From: Bacteroides sp. 224
GTDB lineage: Bacteria > Bacteroidota > Bacteroidia > Bacteroidales > Bacteroidaceae
Reading direction: 5' to 3'
DNA: 64,000 nt
Assembly: GCF_010500995.1 (NCBI RefSeq)
Contig: NZ_QVMK01000016.1
Coordinates: 38,425-102,424 of the forward strand
Below the pieces are notes generated by a model that worked only from the letters and a program-made list of their open reading frames with translations, did not search any database and had not been told where the DNA came from. This document shows, in pieces, positions 1-8,629 of this stretch. The position numbers and the translations under genes are program-made. Every line of letters starts with the position of its first letter. Position 1 is the first letter of the stretch.

Positions 1-794
1 CCGTTGTAAAGGGGCGAATCCGGCAATCCTTTTTCTAATATGGCATGTACTTCTTCGTTGGTATAGCAAGTCCAGCATTGCAATTGTTTGAGCTGGCGAG
101 AACCTGTATTCATAAACGAGAACTTATGAAAATCGGATTCGCCATATTGAAGTTCCATCAAGCTATAATCTACGCTTCTTCCATCAATACGTACAGGAGT
201 ACCGGTTTTCATACGGTCATATTGAACCCCATGTTTTGCGATGGATTCGGTTAACTTGTAAGATGCGGGTTCTGCCATTCTTCCTCCGGGGATTTGAACC
301 TTCCCTACATGCATCAATCCATTTAAGAAAGTGCCGGCTGTTAAAACAATGGTTTTGGCATGGAAGGTAACATCCAGTTGAGTTCTTAAACCGATAACCT
401 CTCCATTTTCAACAAGTATTTCTTCTACGGTATCTTGCCAAATATGCAGGTTGTTTGTATTTTCCAGAACCTCTCGCCAAGCCCATATAAATTTATTGCG
501 GTCGCATTGGGCTCTCGGGCTCCACATAGCCGGACCTTTGGAGCGATTTAATATTCGGAATTGAATAGCTGTTTGGTCGGTAATTAACCCCATGTAGCCA
601 CCCAAAGCATCAATTTCGCGAACAATTTGTCCTTTCGCGATGCCTCCGACAGCAGGGTTACAGCTCATTTGCCCCATTTTATTCATGTCCATTGTAATAA
701 GACATGTTTTCGATCCTAAATTGGCAGCGGCAGCAGCAGCCTCACAGCCAGCATGACCGGCGCCAATAACAATCACATCGTAGTTAAAATCCAT
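1..794 (-). CDS. mnmG: tRNA uridine-5-carboxymethylaminomethyl(34) synthesis enzyme MnmG, N-terminal part
   Basis: Reading leftward from the ATG at 794, about 264 codons are present and the rest lies outside the window; the family is about 620 residues. The N-terminus carries the FAD dinucleotide-binding motif VIVIGAGHAGCEAA and, further on, the MnmG signature SCNPAVGGIAKG. MnmG with MnmE installs the carboxymethylaminomethyl group on U34 of certain tRNAs, using FAD and methylenetetrahydrofolate, in the cytoplasm. A TAnnTTTG -7 box (821-828, minus strand) lies 26 bases before the start, so the gene probably begins its own transcript. Identification is by sequence motifs and is secure; nothing odd is seen in the visible part. 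Confidence 0.96.
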   Translation of the reverse strand, partial: MDFNYDVIVIGAGHAGCEAAAAAANLGSKTCLITMDMNKMGQMSCNPAVGGIAKGQIVREIDALGGYMGLITDQTAIQFRILNRSKGPAMWSPRAQCDRNKFIWAWREVLENTNNLHIWQDTVEEILVENGEVIGLRTQLDVTFHAKTIVLTAGTFLNGLMHVGKVQIPGGRMAEPASYKLTESIAKHGVQYDRMKTGTPVRIDGRSVDYSLMELQYGESDFHKFSFMNTGSRQLKQLQCWTCYTNEEVHAILEKGLPDSPLYN

Positions 795-820
795 AAAATC
801 CTTTCTAAATATGTAGTATG

Positions 821-828
821 CAAAGTTA
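821..828 (-). promoter_or_regulatory. Bacteroidota -7 box for mnmG
   Basis: On the minus strand the bases read TAACTTTG, fitting TAnnTTTG, 26 bases before the mnmG start. No clear -33 TTG was found at the usual spacing. Confidence 0.55.
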
Positions 829-931
829 CGTGTTTATTTTCTTTCTGCCATATAATATGCGAAAAGCGTAATTGTATCTAATTGTTAAACAGTGGTTAAG
901 AATGGTTGTAGGGGGTGTTTTCGTTAATTCA

Positions 932-967
932 TTCTTGTATGAATATTCAAGAAAACATCTATTTTTG
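932..967 (+). promoter_or_regulatory. promoter of the TPR regulator gene, with small inverted repeat
   Basis: A -7 box TATTTTTG (960-967) is preceded by a TTG at 935-937, about 22 bases upstream, a -33/-7 layout. The -33 region is overlapped by an inverted repeat TTCTTG (932-937) / CAAGAA (948-953), which could be an operator; that part is only inference. Confidence 0.5.
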
Positions 968-987
968 TGGAAAAGGGAAAATAAAAT

Positions 988-2661
988 ATGAGGCATAGAC
1001 ATTGGCTGCTATTGATTGTTGCATTGTTGGGATTGACGTCGTGTGTGTATAAGTCGGCTCCTTTTCCGTTTATGACGAAAGTTGACTCTCTGTTGGAAGT
1101 TAAACCGGATAGCGCATTATCGCTATTGGAATCTTTAACGGATGTTGAATCTATGAGTTCCTCACAGCAAGCTGAATATGCGTTGCTTTTAACCAAGGCA
1201 ATGGATAAAAATATGCTTCCTTTTGTAAATGATTCATTGATAAAAACAGCAGTGGATTATTACCAAAAAAGTTCTGATGAGTATATAAAAGCAGATGCCT
1301 ATTATTACCAGGGCAGAGTTTACCGACAATTGGGAGACGATAAATTTGCAGTAGAATCTTTTCTGGCCGCATTAGATGCTCTTGGCGAGAATACCGAAAC
1401 CAAACTGAATGTGATTATAAATGCCAATCTGGCTTCTTGTTATACCAATCAGGGGTTGTATGCTCGTGCGATGGAAAGGTATAGAAAAGCATATTCTATT
1501 GGATTAAAAATTGCCGATAAAGAGAATTATGCTTTTCTATTAAGAGACATAGGTAATACATTCTTGTTTTTAGAGGAACCGGATAGTGCATTGAATTATT
1601 ATCAGCAAGGGTTGGCAGTGGCTTATAGCGCAAATGATTCTCTTTGGACCTCTACCATTCTTTTTGATATAGCCCATTTTTATAATGAAAGGGCCATTTT
1701 TGATAAAGCGAATGAATATGTTTCTCAAGCTATTTATTTCAATCCGGAATCGGAAGATCTATCTTCCTATTATTTCCTGAAGGGCAGTGTTTTTCTGAGC
1801 CTTGAAAGAAATGATTCGGCCGATTATTATATCAAGAAAAGTTTAGAGAATGCCAATATGTATATAAAAGCAGCTTCTAACCTGACTTTATATAATTTGT
1901 CTAAAACCTCCGGCAGATATGGTGATGCAGTTAATCATATTGATGAGTATATTCTGTACATAGATTCTATTCAGTATTTTAATCAGCGAGAAGAGATTGC
2001 AAAGCTGATGAATGATTATGCTTTGGAGTCTCATAAGAAAGAAGTTACAGTTAAGCAGCAGCGTTTCATGCTTTATTTGGTTATTGCATTTTTAATGTTG
2101 ATTACTTTGGCTGTTTATATATTCTTCTATTTAGATAGGCGGAAAAAGAAAGAATTAATAGGTCTGCAAGAGGAGTTGATGCAGAATCGTTCGAAACTGA
2201 TGCAGTATCAGAATGTGCTTGCCAATTCGAAATCTGAGTTCGAAAAAGAAAGACAGGAAAATGAATCGGCTCAACGATTGCTCGAAGCCAGGCAGAAAGA
2301 ACTATGTATGCGTCTGTTTCAAACAAAAGCTGTTTATAGGATTATACAAGATTTCGAGGCATCTCGCAAGCAAAAAAAGGTGCCTAAAGAATTGACAGAA
2401 CAAGATGCCGCCAAGATACAGCAAGCTATTGAAGAAATATACATTGATTTTATACAACAATATCAATATAACTTTCCTCAACTGTCTGAGGGAGACGTTT
2501 ATTGCTGTGCTTTAGCTTATATGGAATTCTCTAATCCTTTGATTGCTTATCTTATGAGAGTCGACCCAAATGTTGTGACTCAACGCAGGTACAGAATTAA
2601 AGGAAAGCTCGATGAACAAAGCTTTAATTCCATTTTTGGTGCTTCTTCGGGAGGGAAATAA
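988..2661 (+). CDS. TPR-repeat membrane lipoprotein with C-terminal regulator-like domain
   Basis: This 557-residue protein starts with a lipoprotein signal (lipobox LTSC, Cys19). Residues about 40-340 are helical TPR-type repeats (for example ADAYYYQGRVYRQLGDDKFA). A single membrane segment lies at about 361-382, then a charged coiled coil (about 385-440), then a C-terminal domain from about residue 495 (GDVYCCALAYMEF ... VDPNVVTQRRYRIKGKL) that resembles the compact helical end of Bacteroidales TPR sensor proteins. The layout puts the repeats in the periplasm and the end in the cytoplasm, suggesting signal transduction. In Bacteroidales such genes often precede small DUF3244 genes, as here. 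DNA binding by the C-terminus is inference. Confidence 0.8.
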   Translation: MRHRHWLLLIVALLGLTSCVYKSAPFPFMTKVDSLLEVKPDSALSLLESLTDVESMSSSQQAEYALLLTKAMDKNMLPFVNDSLIKTAVDYYQKSSDEYIKADAYYYQGRVYRQLGDDKFAVESFLAALDALGENTETKLNVIINANLASCYTNQGLYARAMERYRKAYSIGLKIADKENYAFLLRDIGNTFLFLEEPDSALNYYQQGLAVAYSANDSLWTSTILFDIAHFYNERAIFDKANEYVSQAIYFNPESEDLSSYYFLKGSVFLSLERNDSADYYIKKSLENANMYIKAASNLTLYNLSKTSGRYGDAVNHIDEYILYIDSIQYFNQREEIAKLMNDYALESHKKEVTVKQQRFMLYLVIAFLMLITLAVYIFFYLDRRKKKELIGLQEELMQNRSKLMQYQNVLANSKSEFEKERQENESAQRLLEARQKELCMRLFQTKAVYRIIQDFEASRKQKKVPKELTEQDAAKIQQAIEEIYIDFIQQYQYNFPQLSEGDVYCCALAYMEFSNPLIAYLMRVDPNVVTQRRYRIKGKLDEQSFNSIFGASSGGK

Positions 2662-2734
2662 TCATTTGTTATGTTTTTAATGAAATAGAAGTGTAACTAT
2701 CTGATTATCAGTAATAAAAAAGTTCCTTATGTTA

Positions 2735-2765
2735 TTGGGAAACGCTTATTTGTTAGCTACCTTTG
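2735..2765 (+). promoter_or_regulatory. promoter of the DUF3244 gene
   Basis: TTG at 2735-2737 and TACCTTTG at 2758-2765 are separated by 20 bases, the classic Bacteroidota -33/-7 spacing. This promoter rules out an upstream in-frame ATG at 2729 and fixes the start at 2795. The motif TGATTATCAGTAA just upstream (2702-2714) recurs before the second RNA copy (3520-3532). Confidence 0.75.
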
Positions 2766-2794
2766 CATCCAAACCACTAAAATTATTAAGCGTT

Positions 2795-3157
2795 ATGAAA
2801 ACGAAATTATTATTAGCTTCTTTCTTTAGCTTCGTATTTATGGCAAGTGCCAATGCAATTACAATTAGAGAGCTTATTCTAAAAACTAAACCGGATCGCA
2901 CTCCAACAATGAACGAAGTTCCTGTTCCGGACGTAAATGTTATCGGGAATGCTGTAGTTGTAGATTTTGCCGAGGAAACAAAAGATGTCTTTATCTTGGT
3001 TACTGATGATGAAACAGGACAGGTTCTTCATCAGGAAGTTCTTTCAGTTGATAAGAATACCACTCTATATATTGATTTAGATACTTCATTATCAACAAAA
3101 TACAATGTAGATGTAGAAACAGATTTTGATAGCGTTTACAGTCAGTTTTCTCTTTGA
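2795..3157 (+). CDS. DUF3244-family small secreted protein
   Basis: The 120-residue product begins with a clear signal peptide (MKTKLLLASFFSFVF, then AxA-like SANA) and then a short beta-rich domain ending in VDVETDFDSVYSQFSL, typical of the DUF3244 family of Bacteroidales, whose function is unknown. The ATG at 2795 is chosen because the promoter -7 box ends at 2765; a longer reading from 2729 would begin inside the promoter. It follows a TPR membrane regulator, a recurrent pairing. The stop codon is followed within 30 bases by the first copy of a candidate structured RNA and a terminator, so the mRNA probably carries that structure as its 3' end. Confidence 0.8.
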   Translation: MKTKLLLASFFSFVFMASANAITIRELILKTKPDRTPTMNEVPVPDVNVIGNAVVVDFAEETKDVFILVTDDETGQVLHQEVLSVDKNTTLYIDLDTSLSTKYNVDVETDFDSVYSQFSL

Positions 3158-3180
3158 TTAAATTAAATAAGATTAGTGGT

Positions 3181-3411
3181 TGTTTATTTAGAATGTGATT
3201 GGATTTCAATTTGCTATAACAACATAACAACTTGAAGATGTAAAAATAGGTTTTAAGCTTCTTTTAATCCAAACCTTTTATGAATAATTTAGCCGGTTTC
3301 TTTTGCGCAAATTGAGTAACATTGAAATCCAATTAACATTCTGAACGATAACAGCCAAACTAAAGAACAGAGCGAACGGAAGATATAGACAGGTCTTTCG
3401 TTCGCTTTTTT
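3181..3411 (+). ncRNA. candidate structured RNA, copy 1 (3' of DUF3244)
   Basis: The segment 3190-3210 pairs with 3321-3342 to form a stem of about 20 base pairs (GATTGGATTTCAAT with ATTGAAATCCAATT). Inside it, AGGTTT (3248-3253) pairs with AAACCT (3271-3276). A conserved core (3241-3266, TAAAAATAGGTTTTAAGCTT) is nearly identical in copy 2. A strong terminator ends the unit. It may be an independent sRNA, a processed 3' UTR, or a 6S-like RNA by outline (long closing stem, open centre, apical hairpin); I cannot assign it to a known family. Confidence 0.55.
3372..3411 (+). terminator. rho-independent terminator after RNA copy 1
   Basis: GCGAACG (3372-3378) pairs with CGTTCGC (3399-3405), extended by AGA/TCT inside, followed directly by a run of six or more T. 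Confidence 0.85.
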
Positions 3412-3576
3412 ATTGGCCATAAAATACTCGTTTTCATCGGCGTTTCCTGTTTAGGGTGGGAGATATGGCGGGTGTTTTCCCTGCTTGTTATTATTTTCAG
3501 AAAATAAAATTGTAAGTTGTTGATTATCAGTAAGCAAAAACTTCTATTTGTTATTTAATCGAGTTCTTTTGTTGCT

Positions 3577-3584
3577 TATCTTTG
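3577..3584 (+). promoter_or_regulatory. -7 box for RNA copy 2
   Basis: TATCTTTG fits TAnnTTTG. It sits at the same place relative to RNA copy 2 as the DUF3244 promoter to its unit, with the shared TGATTATCAGTAA motif about 50 bases upstream. A -33 TTG at ideal spacing is not obvious. Confidence 0.55.
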
Positions 3585-3590
3585 CATTAA

Positions 3591-3868
3591 ACAATAAGGA
3601 AAAGCAATACTCCCGAAAGGTATACTTTGTGAGGAGTTTGAAATTAAGTAGTGCAATAGTGGTTGTTTTTTAGAGTGGAATTGAATTTCGGATTTGCTAT
3701 ATATGCAACAACTAAAAAGAACATAAAAATAGGTTTTAAGCTTCTTTTTAACCCGAACCTACCTGTGAATGAATTAGATATGTCTCTCTCTTAATAGCTG
3801 TATCTGAAGTTCAATTCACATTCTAAAAAACGTCAATTATACAGCGAAAGCGAATCGCTGATTATTTT
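3591..3868 (+). ncRNA. candidate structured RNA, copy 2 (no linked CDS)
   Basis: This is a diverged second copy of the unit at 3181-3411. The closing stem is 3668-3691 with 3804-3828; relative to copy 1 a G-C pair has become A-T and a T-A pair T-G, so pairing is kept while sequence changes. The inner hairpin is AGGTTT (3731-3736) with GAACCT (3755-3760). The core at 3722-3750 is almost unchanged. No coding sequence lies between its promoter and the structure, unlike copy 1, which supports an RNA function in its own right. Confidence 0.55.
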
Positions 3869-3870
3869 CT
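3842..3870 (+). terminator. terminator after RNA copy 2
   Basis: CAGCGA (3842-3847) pairs with TCGCTG (3855-3860), followed by a T-rich tail. Shorter than the terminator of copy 1. Confidence 0.65.
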
Positions 3871-3978
3871 TTCTTTACATTTGCATTAGCCAGCCTTTTT
3901 TCGAGAAAAAAGGGATTAATTTTTATAAAAGGCCTTCTCTCCGCGAGGAGAGAGGTCTTGATGTTTTAATGAAAAAGT

Positions 3979-4254
3979 TTGAAAAGTTTTTCTCCATCCG
4001 GGTGTAGAATGCGTCTCCACCCGGATGGAGAAGTCGCTTACACCCAGGTGGATAAGCCCTCTACACCCGGGTGGAGAAAGAAAGATGAAACTGTATCTGA
4101 ATTCAGGACAATATACCACTTACCAAGTGTGACACTTGTGACACTTCGGTGATGCTTTTCCGAAAAGTATCACCCACTATTTAGTTCTGTAAATCAACCT
4201 GTTAGAACGCCGTGTGACACTTGTGACACTTTTTGATCGAAGAAATCGATCTGA
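3979..4254. repeat. array family A, copy 1
   Basis: Downstream of ybeY lies a two-part repeat. Part one (3979-4080) has four near-palindromic units of the type CTCCACCCGGATGGAG. Part two (about 4125-4254) has two pairs of the direct repeat GTGACACTTGTGACAC flanking a segment with GTATCACCCACTATTTAG, and ends in a GATCGA/TCGATC palindrome. The same order, inverted, occurs at 40576-40851. Two more hairpins precede it: CCTTTTTTC/GAAAAAAGG (3894-3913) and CTCTCC/GGAGAG (3937-3952). An open frame of 67 codons across the units (minus strand) looks accidental. Confidence 0.75.
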
Positions 4255-4269
4255 GCAGAGAGAGTTTGC

Positions 4270-4698
4270 TTAAATTCTTGAGTTTTCAAGCATTAAAAGT
4301 GCTTTATTCTCCGCTTCTTCCATGATTTCTCTTTCTCCGGGTCCTTTATCATCTATTCCACATAAATGCAGAATGCCATGAATTATAACCCGATGCAATT
4401 CCTGTTCATAAGGAACATCGAATTGCTCTGCATTTGTTTTTACGGTATCCAGGCTTATAAATAAGTCGCCGGATATTTTGTTTCCCTCTGTATAATCAAA
4501 AGTGATGATATCCGTATAGTAATCATGCTGTAAGTAGGCGATGTTTACCTCCAGTATTTTTTCATCGGAACAGAAGATATAAGCGATTTCACCGACTTTC
4601 TTACTGTATGTAGCGGCTACTTCCTTAATCCAGCTTGTTACTTCCTTTTTAAGGATTTGAGGCATCTTTACCCCATCTGTTTGATACGTTATTGGCAT
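4270..4698 (-). CDS. ybeY: endoribonuclease YbeY (rRNA maturation factor)
   Basis: The 142-residue protein has the UPF0054/YbeY fold signature: FCSDEKILEVNIAYLQHDY, then the metal site HGILHLCGIDD followed by KGPGEREIMEEAENKAL. YbeY is a single-strand-specific metal-dependent endoribonuclease acting in 16S rRNA 3' maturation and ribosome quality control. In the usual HGxLHLxGxDH motif the last His is Asp here, a variation I believe is common in Bacteroidota members. The start at 4698 lies 5 bases after the stop of the upstream SpmA/SpmB-like gene, so both share a transcript running leftward. Confidence 0.92.
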   Translation of the reverse strand: MPITYQTDGVKMPQILKKEVTSWIKEVAATYSKKVGEIAYIFCSDEKILEVNIAYLQHDYYTDIITFDYTEGNKISGDLFISLDTVKTNAEQFDVPYEQELHRVIIHGILHLCGIDDKGPGEREIMEEAENKALLMLENSRI

Positions 4699-4703
4699 AT
4701 ATA

Positions 4704-5936
4704 TTAAAAGAAAAATAGATAACTAAATAAAATAGCGGCAATAATCCCGGAGAAATCGGCAATCAGTCCACAGCTAACAGCATTTCGTGTTTTACTGATT
4801 CCTACACTACCAAAGTATACAGCCAGAATATAAAAGGTAGTATCCGAAGCACCCCTTACCACGCTGGCGGTTCGGCCTACAAATGAATCGGCTCCATACT
4901 CTTTCATGGCATCTATCATTAACCCGTTGGCACCGCTGCCACTAAGAGATTTCATAAGTGCAGTAGGGAGTGCTCCTACAAAGCTGGTATCTATACCAAA
5001 AAAGCCAAAGAATGCGCCGATTCCATCGACTATAATATTCATAGCACCGGAAGTACGAAATACAGCAATCCCTACCAGGAAGGCAACTAAATAGGGGATA
5101 ATTCTTACAGCAGTAGTAAAACCATCTTTAGCACCTTCTACAAAAGAATCGAATACATTGATCTTTTTTCGCAACCCACTGACGATAAAGCAGATGATGA
5201 CCGAAAACAACAATACGTTGGCTACCAGTGTAGAGTAGATATTAACCTTTTCCTGCGGCATGGTAACAAATAAATAGATGATGCCTGCAAAGAAAATACT
5301 TAGCCCCGTAAGAAATACTAAAGTGCCTTTGGTGAAGATATTTATCTTCTGAGAAATGCTTACCACAGTAATCCCTACAAATGTAGAAACAAAGGTGCTT
5401 AATAATATGGGAATAAATATATCGGTAGGTTGGGCAGCTCCCATCTGTGCCCTGTAAACCATGATGGTAATTGGTATTAACATGAGTCCGGAGGTGTTCA
5501 TCACCAGAAACATAATCATGGAGTTGGAAGCAGTATCTTTTTTAGGATTGAGTTCCTGAAGCTCTTTCATGGCTTTTAGTCCTAAAGGTGTTGCCGCATT
5601 ATCGAGTCCCAGCATATTAGCCGAAATATTCATGAACATAGATCCCATGGCCGGGTGTCCTTTCGGTATCTCAGGGAATAATTTGCAAAGAACCGGACTC
5701 AACCAGCGAGAAAGGTTACTTATTAAGCCGCTGTTCTCGCCAATCTTCATAATACCTAACCAGAGAGAAAGTATGCCTGTAAGTCCCAAAGAGATTTCGA
5801 AAGCCGTTTTAGAAGAGCTAAATGTGGAGTTTACTATTTCAGTAAAGATGTCGGTATCGCCCCAAAAGACCAGACGAACGACTGCAACAATAAATGCTAT
5901 AATGAAAAATCCAATCCAAATATAATTCAGGACCAT
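4704..5936 (-). CDS. SpmA/SpmB-like fused nucleoside-recognition (Gate) domain membrane protein
   Basis: The 410-residue integral membrane protein carries about ten hydrophobic segments in two halves. The first half resembles SpmA (MFMNISANMLGLDNAATPLGLKAM) and the second SpmB (GALPTALMKSLSGSGANGLM, then GASDTTFYILAVYFG), each a nucleoside-recognition Gate domain. Bacillus has these as two spore-maturation proteins; in the non-sporulating Bacteroidales a fused form is usual and its substrate is unknown. It heads an operon with ybeY, with a TAnnTTTG box at 5961-5968 on the minus strand, back to back with the ruvB promoter. Confidence 0.88.
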   Translation of the reverse strand: MVLNYIWIGFFIIAFIVAVVRLVFWGDTDIFTEIVNSTFSSSKTAFEISLGLTGILSLWLGIMKIGENSGLISNLSRWLSPVLCKLFPEIPKGHPAMGSMFMNISANMLGLDNAATPLGLKAMKELQELNPKKDTASNSMIMFLVMNTSGLMLIPITIMVYRAQMGAAQPTDIFIPILLSTFVSTFVGITVVSISQKINIFTKGTLVFLTGLSIFFAGIIYLFVTMPQEKVNIYSTLVANVLLFSVIICFIVSGLRKKINVFDSFVEGAKDGFTTAVRIIPYLVAFLVGIAVFRTSGAMNIIVDGIGAFFGFFGIDTSFVGALPTALMKSLSGSGANGLMIDAMKEYGADSFVGRTASVVRGASDTTFYILAVYFGSVGISKTRNAVSCGLIADFSGIIAAILFSYLFFF

Positions 5937-5960
5937 AATGTATGTGGCTTATAATTATCG

Positions 5961-5968
5961 CAAAAATA
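5961..5968 (-). promoter_or_regulatory. -7 box of spmAB-ybeY operon
   Basis: On the minus strand the bases read TATTTTTG, 24 bases before the ATG at 5936. Confidence 0.55.
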
Positions 5969-6022
5969 GGAAATATGTTTTATTTTCTTCTTAAAATAAA
6001 CGGCTATCTCTGTTATCTTTTA

Positions 6023-6030
6023 TACTTTTG
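6023..6030 (+). promoter_or_regulatory. -7 box of ruvB operon
   Basis: TACTTTTG fits TAnnTTTG, 27 bases before the ruvB ATG at 6058 and divergent from the spmAB promoter. Confidence 0.55.
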
Positions 6031-6057
6031 CTCTTTAAACAAGGAGAGATACCCTGA

Positions 6058-7086
6058 ATGGAAGAAGATTTTGATATACGAAACCATCGGTTGAACAATA
6101 ACGAACGCGAATTTGAGAATGCTTTACGTCCACTTAGCTTTGATGATTTTAGTGGGCAGGATAAGGTAGTTGATAATTTGAGAATCTTTGTAAAAGCAGC
6201 TCGCTTACGTGGCGAAGCGCTCGACCATGTTTTGCTTCACGGACCTCCGGGATTGGGAAAAACCACCCTCTCCAATATCATAGCCAATGAATTGAATGTA
6301 GGTTTTAAAGTAACCTCGGGGCCTGTATTGGATAAACCCGGCGACTTGGCCGGTGTACTTACCAGCCTTGAACCTAACGATGTGTTGTTTATCGACGAAA
6401 TCCATCGTCTGTCGCCCGTAGTGGAAGAATACCTTTATTCTGCAATGGAAGATTATCGGATTGATATAATGATCGATAAAGGACCTTCTGCCCGAAGCAT
6501 TCAGATTGATTTAAGTCCATTTACATTGGTAGGTGCTACCACTCGTAGCGGATTGCTGACAGCTCCTTTAAGAGCGCGTTTCGGAATAAACCTGCATCTG
6601 GAGTATTACGATGATGATGTATTGAGTGGAATTATAAAACGCTCATCCAGTATACTAAATGTTCCCTGTTCTTTTCAGGCAGCTGCCGAAATAGCTTCCC
6701 GGAGCCGGGGTACCCCTCGTATTGCCAATGCTTTATTGCGGCGTGTGCGCGATTTTGCGCAAGTAAAAGGCTCCGGTTCTATTGATACGGAGATTGCAAA
6801 CTTCTCGCTCGAAGCATTGAATATTGATAAGTATGGACTCGATGAAATAGATAACAAGATTCTTTGTACCATTATAGATAAATTCAGGGGAGGGCCTGTG
6901 GGGCTAACCACCATTGCTACAGCCCTTGGAGAAGATGCCGGTACCATTGAAGAAGTATATGAACCTTTCCTGATTAAAGAAGGGTTTTTAAAGCGTACAC
7001 CAAGAGGTCGCGAAGTAACCGAGTTAGCATACAAGCATTTAGGCAAAAGTCTGTATAACGGGCGGCAAAACACATTATTCGATTAA
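6058..7086 (+). CDS. ruvB: Holliday junction branch migration helicase RuvB
   Basis: The 342-residue protein has the RuvB layout: N-terminal [12 protein letters not shown], Walker [10 protein letters not shown] (residues about 63-71), Walker B FIDEIHRL, sensor [18 protein letters not shown], and a C-terminal winged helix (ENDS-type [19 protein letters not shown]). RuvB is the AAA+ hexameric motor that with RuvA drives branch migration of Holliday junctions. Length and motifs are standard. Fourteen bases separate it from the following flippase gene, so it heads a three-gene transcript. Confidence 0.98.
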   Translation: MEEDFDIRNHRLNNNEREFENALRPLSFDDFSGQDKVVDNLRIFVKAARLRGEALDHVLLHGPPGLGKTTLSNIIANELNVGFKVTSGPVLDKPGDLAGVLTSLEPNDVLFIDEIHRLSPVVEEYLYSAMEDYRIDIMIDKGPSARSIQIDLSPFTLVGATTRSGLLTAPLRARFGINLHLEYYDDDVLSGIIKRSSSILNVPCSFQAAAEIASRSRGTPRIANALLRRVRDFAQVKGSGSIDTEIANFSLEALNIDKYGLDEIDNKILCTIIDKFRGGPVGLTTIATALGEDAGTIEEVYEPFLIKEGFLKRTPRGREVTELAYKHLGKSLYNGRQNTLFD

Positions 7087-7100
7087 CTAAAACTATTTCA

Positions 7101-8600
7101 ATGTCTAATCTGAAATCGCTGGCAAAAGACACGGCAATCTATGGCATGAGCAGTATTCTGGGTAAGTTTGTAAACTACCTGCTGTTCCCTTTGTATGTAA
7201 AGGTTTTCTCTGCCGAGTCCGGCGAATACGGAATAGTAACCCATATCTATGCTTTTGTAGCTTTCCTTCAGGTATTGCTTATTTATGGGATGGAAACGGG
7301 GTTTTTTCGTTTTGCCAATAAAAAGGATGAAAACGAACAAACAGTTTATTCTTCCATCCTAATATCCGTAGGCAGTACTTCATTGCTATTTGTTTTACTT
7401 AGTTTTGCCTTTCTGAATCCTATTGCCGGCTGGTTGGGATATGAGAGCCATCCGGAATATCTGGGAATTATGGCTGTGGTGGTTGCCTTGGATGCTTTTC
7501 AGAGTATACCCTTTGCATATTTACGACATAAGAAAAGACCCCTTAAATTTGCTTTTATAAAGCTCTTTTCCATCGTTCTGGGTCTATTGCTTAACTGCTT
7601 CTTTTTACTTGGCTGTCCGTGGCTTCATACACATTATCCCGAAACGATATCCTGGTTTTACGATCCTGCCTACAAGGTAGGGTATGTGTTTATCGCCAAT
7701 CTGATAACTTCCTCTTTGCAAATGTTCTTCTTTATACCGGAGCTAAAAGGATTTGCTTATAAGTTTGATAAGGCTTTAATGAAGCGTATCTTCCAATATT
7801 CCTTTCCGCTGTTAGTTTTGGGTATGGTGGGAATCTTGAATCAGACTATAGATAGAATCATTTTCCCTTTTCTGTATTCCGGAACTGCTAAAGAAGCCAA
7901 CATACAATTAGGCATTTATGGAGCTGCTACAAAAATAGCCATGATTATGGCTATGTTTACTCAAGCCTTCCGGTATGCTTATGAACCTTTTGTGTTTGGA
8001 AAGAATAAAGAAGGAGACAACCGCTTGATCTATGCAAAAGCCATGAAGTTCTTTATTATTTTTGCCTTATTGGGCTTTCTGGCTGTGATGTTTTACATGG
8101 ATTTGCTGAAATACATTATTGGTGACCACAAATATTGGATTGGTTTAGAGGTGGTTCCGGTGGTTATGGTAGCAGAGATATTTATGGGCATCTACTTCAA
8201 CCTTTCTTTCTGGTATAAACTTATCGACGAGACTCGTTGGGGAGCCTACTTCTCTATGATTGGCTGTATAATTATCGTATCACTGAATGTTTGCTTTGTA
8301 CCCATATATGGCTATTGGGCTTGTGCCTGGGCAGGGTTTACCGGATATCTGGTGATTACATTACTGTCTTACTTCATCGGACAAAAGAAGTATCCGATTG
8401 TTTACGATTTAAAAGGCATAGCCGTTTATGCCTTGTTAGCCGCTGTTTTATATGCCTTATCATTGCTGATCGTTCCCGAACATATAGTTATCAGGTTACT
8501 GTTCCGCACTTTGCTGCTCGGTGTCTTTGTGGCCTATATTGTTAAAAAAGACTTGCCAATCAATCAAATACCCATTATCAATCGTTTTGTAAGGAAGTAA
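7101..8600 (+). CDS. polysaccharide flippase (MOP/Wzx-like)
   Basis: The 499-residue polytopic protein has about 12-14 hydrophobic segments and begins KDTAIYGMSSILGKFVNYLLFPLY, typical of oligosaccharide-lipid flippases of the MOP superfamily. Such proteins move lipid-linked glycans across the inner membrane. No glycosyltransferases lie nearby; it sits between ruvB and the DPP7 gene, an arrangement I take to be conserved in Bacteroidales rather than part of a capsule cluster. The specific lipid substrate cannot be told from the sequence; a role in lipid II or another glycan lipid is possible. Confidence 0.85.
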   Translation: MSNLKSLAKDTAIYGMSSILGKFVNYLLFPLYVKVFSAESGEYGIVTHIYAFVAFLQVLLIYGMETGFFRFANKKDENEQTVYSSILISVGSTSLLFVLLSFAFLNPIAGWLGYESHPEYLGIMAVVVALDAFQSIPFAYLRHKKRPLKFAFIKLFSIVLGLLLNCFFLLGCPWLHTHYPETISWFYDPAYKVGYVFIANLITSSLQMFFFIPELKGFAYKFDKALMKRIFQYSFPLLVLGMVGILNQTIDRIIFPFLYSGTAKEANIQLGIYGAATKIAMIMAMFTQAFRYAYEPFVFGKNKEGDNRLIYAKAMKFFIIFALLGFLAVMFYMDLLKYIIGDHKYWIGLEVVPVVMVAEIFMGIYFNLSFWYKLIDETRWGAYFSMIGCIIIVSLNVCFVPIYGYWACAWAGFTGYLVITLLSYFIGQKKYPIVYDLKGIAVYALLAAVLYALSLLIVPEHIVIRLLFRTLLLGVFVAYIVKKDLPINQIPIINRFVRK

Positions 8601-8629
8601 AACGGTTGTACTTAATCACCTATAGAAGA

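Noticed and set aside
2729..3157. Longer start for the DUF3244 gene at 2729
   Set aside because: The extra 22 codons include the -33 and -7 promoter elements; the signal peptide begins at 2795.
3916..4119. 67-codon open frame on the minus strand across array A copy 1
   Set aside because: It runs through tandem palindromic units, has no start context or family likeness, and the matching frame in copy 2 is not conserved.
3979..4254. Possible CRISPR array (short regular repeats)
   Set aside because: Units are palindromic, of uneven spacing, with no unique spacers of constant length and no cas genes.
7098..7340. Minus-strand open frames inside the flippase, DPP7 and other long genes
   Set aside because: All are shadows of well-supported genes in other frames with no independent start signals or likeness.
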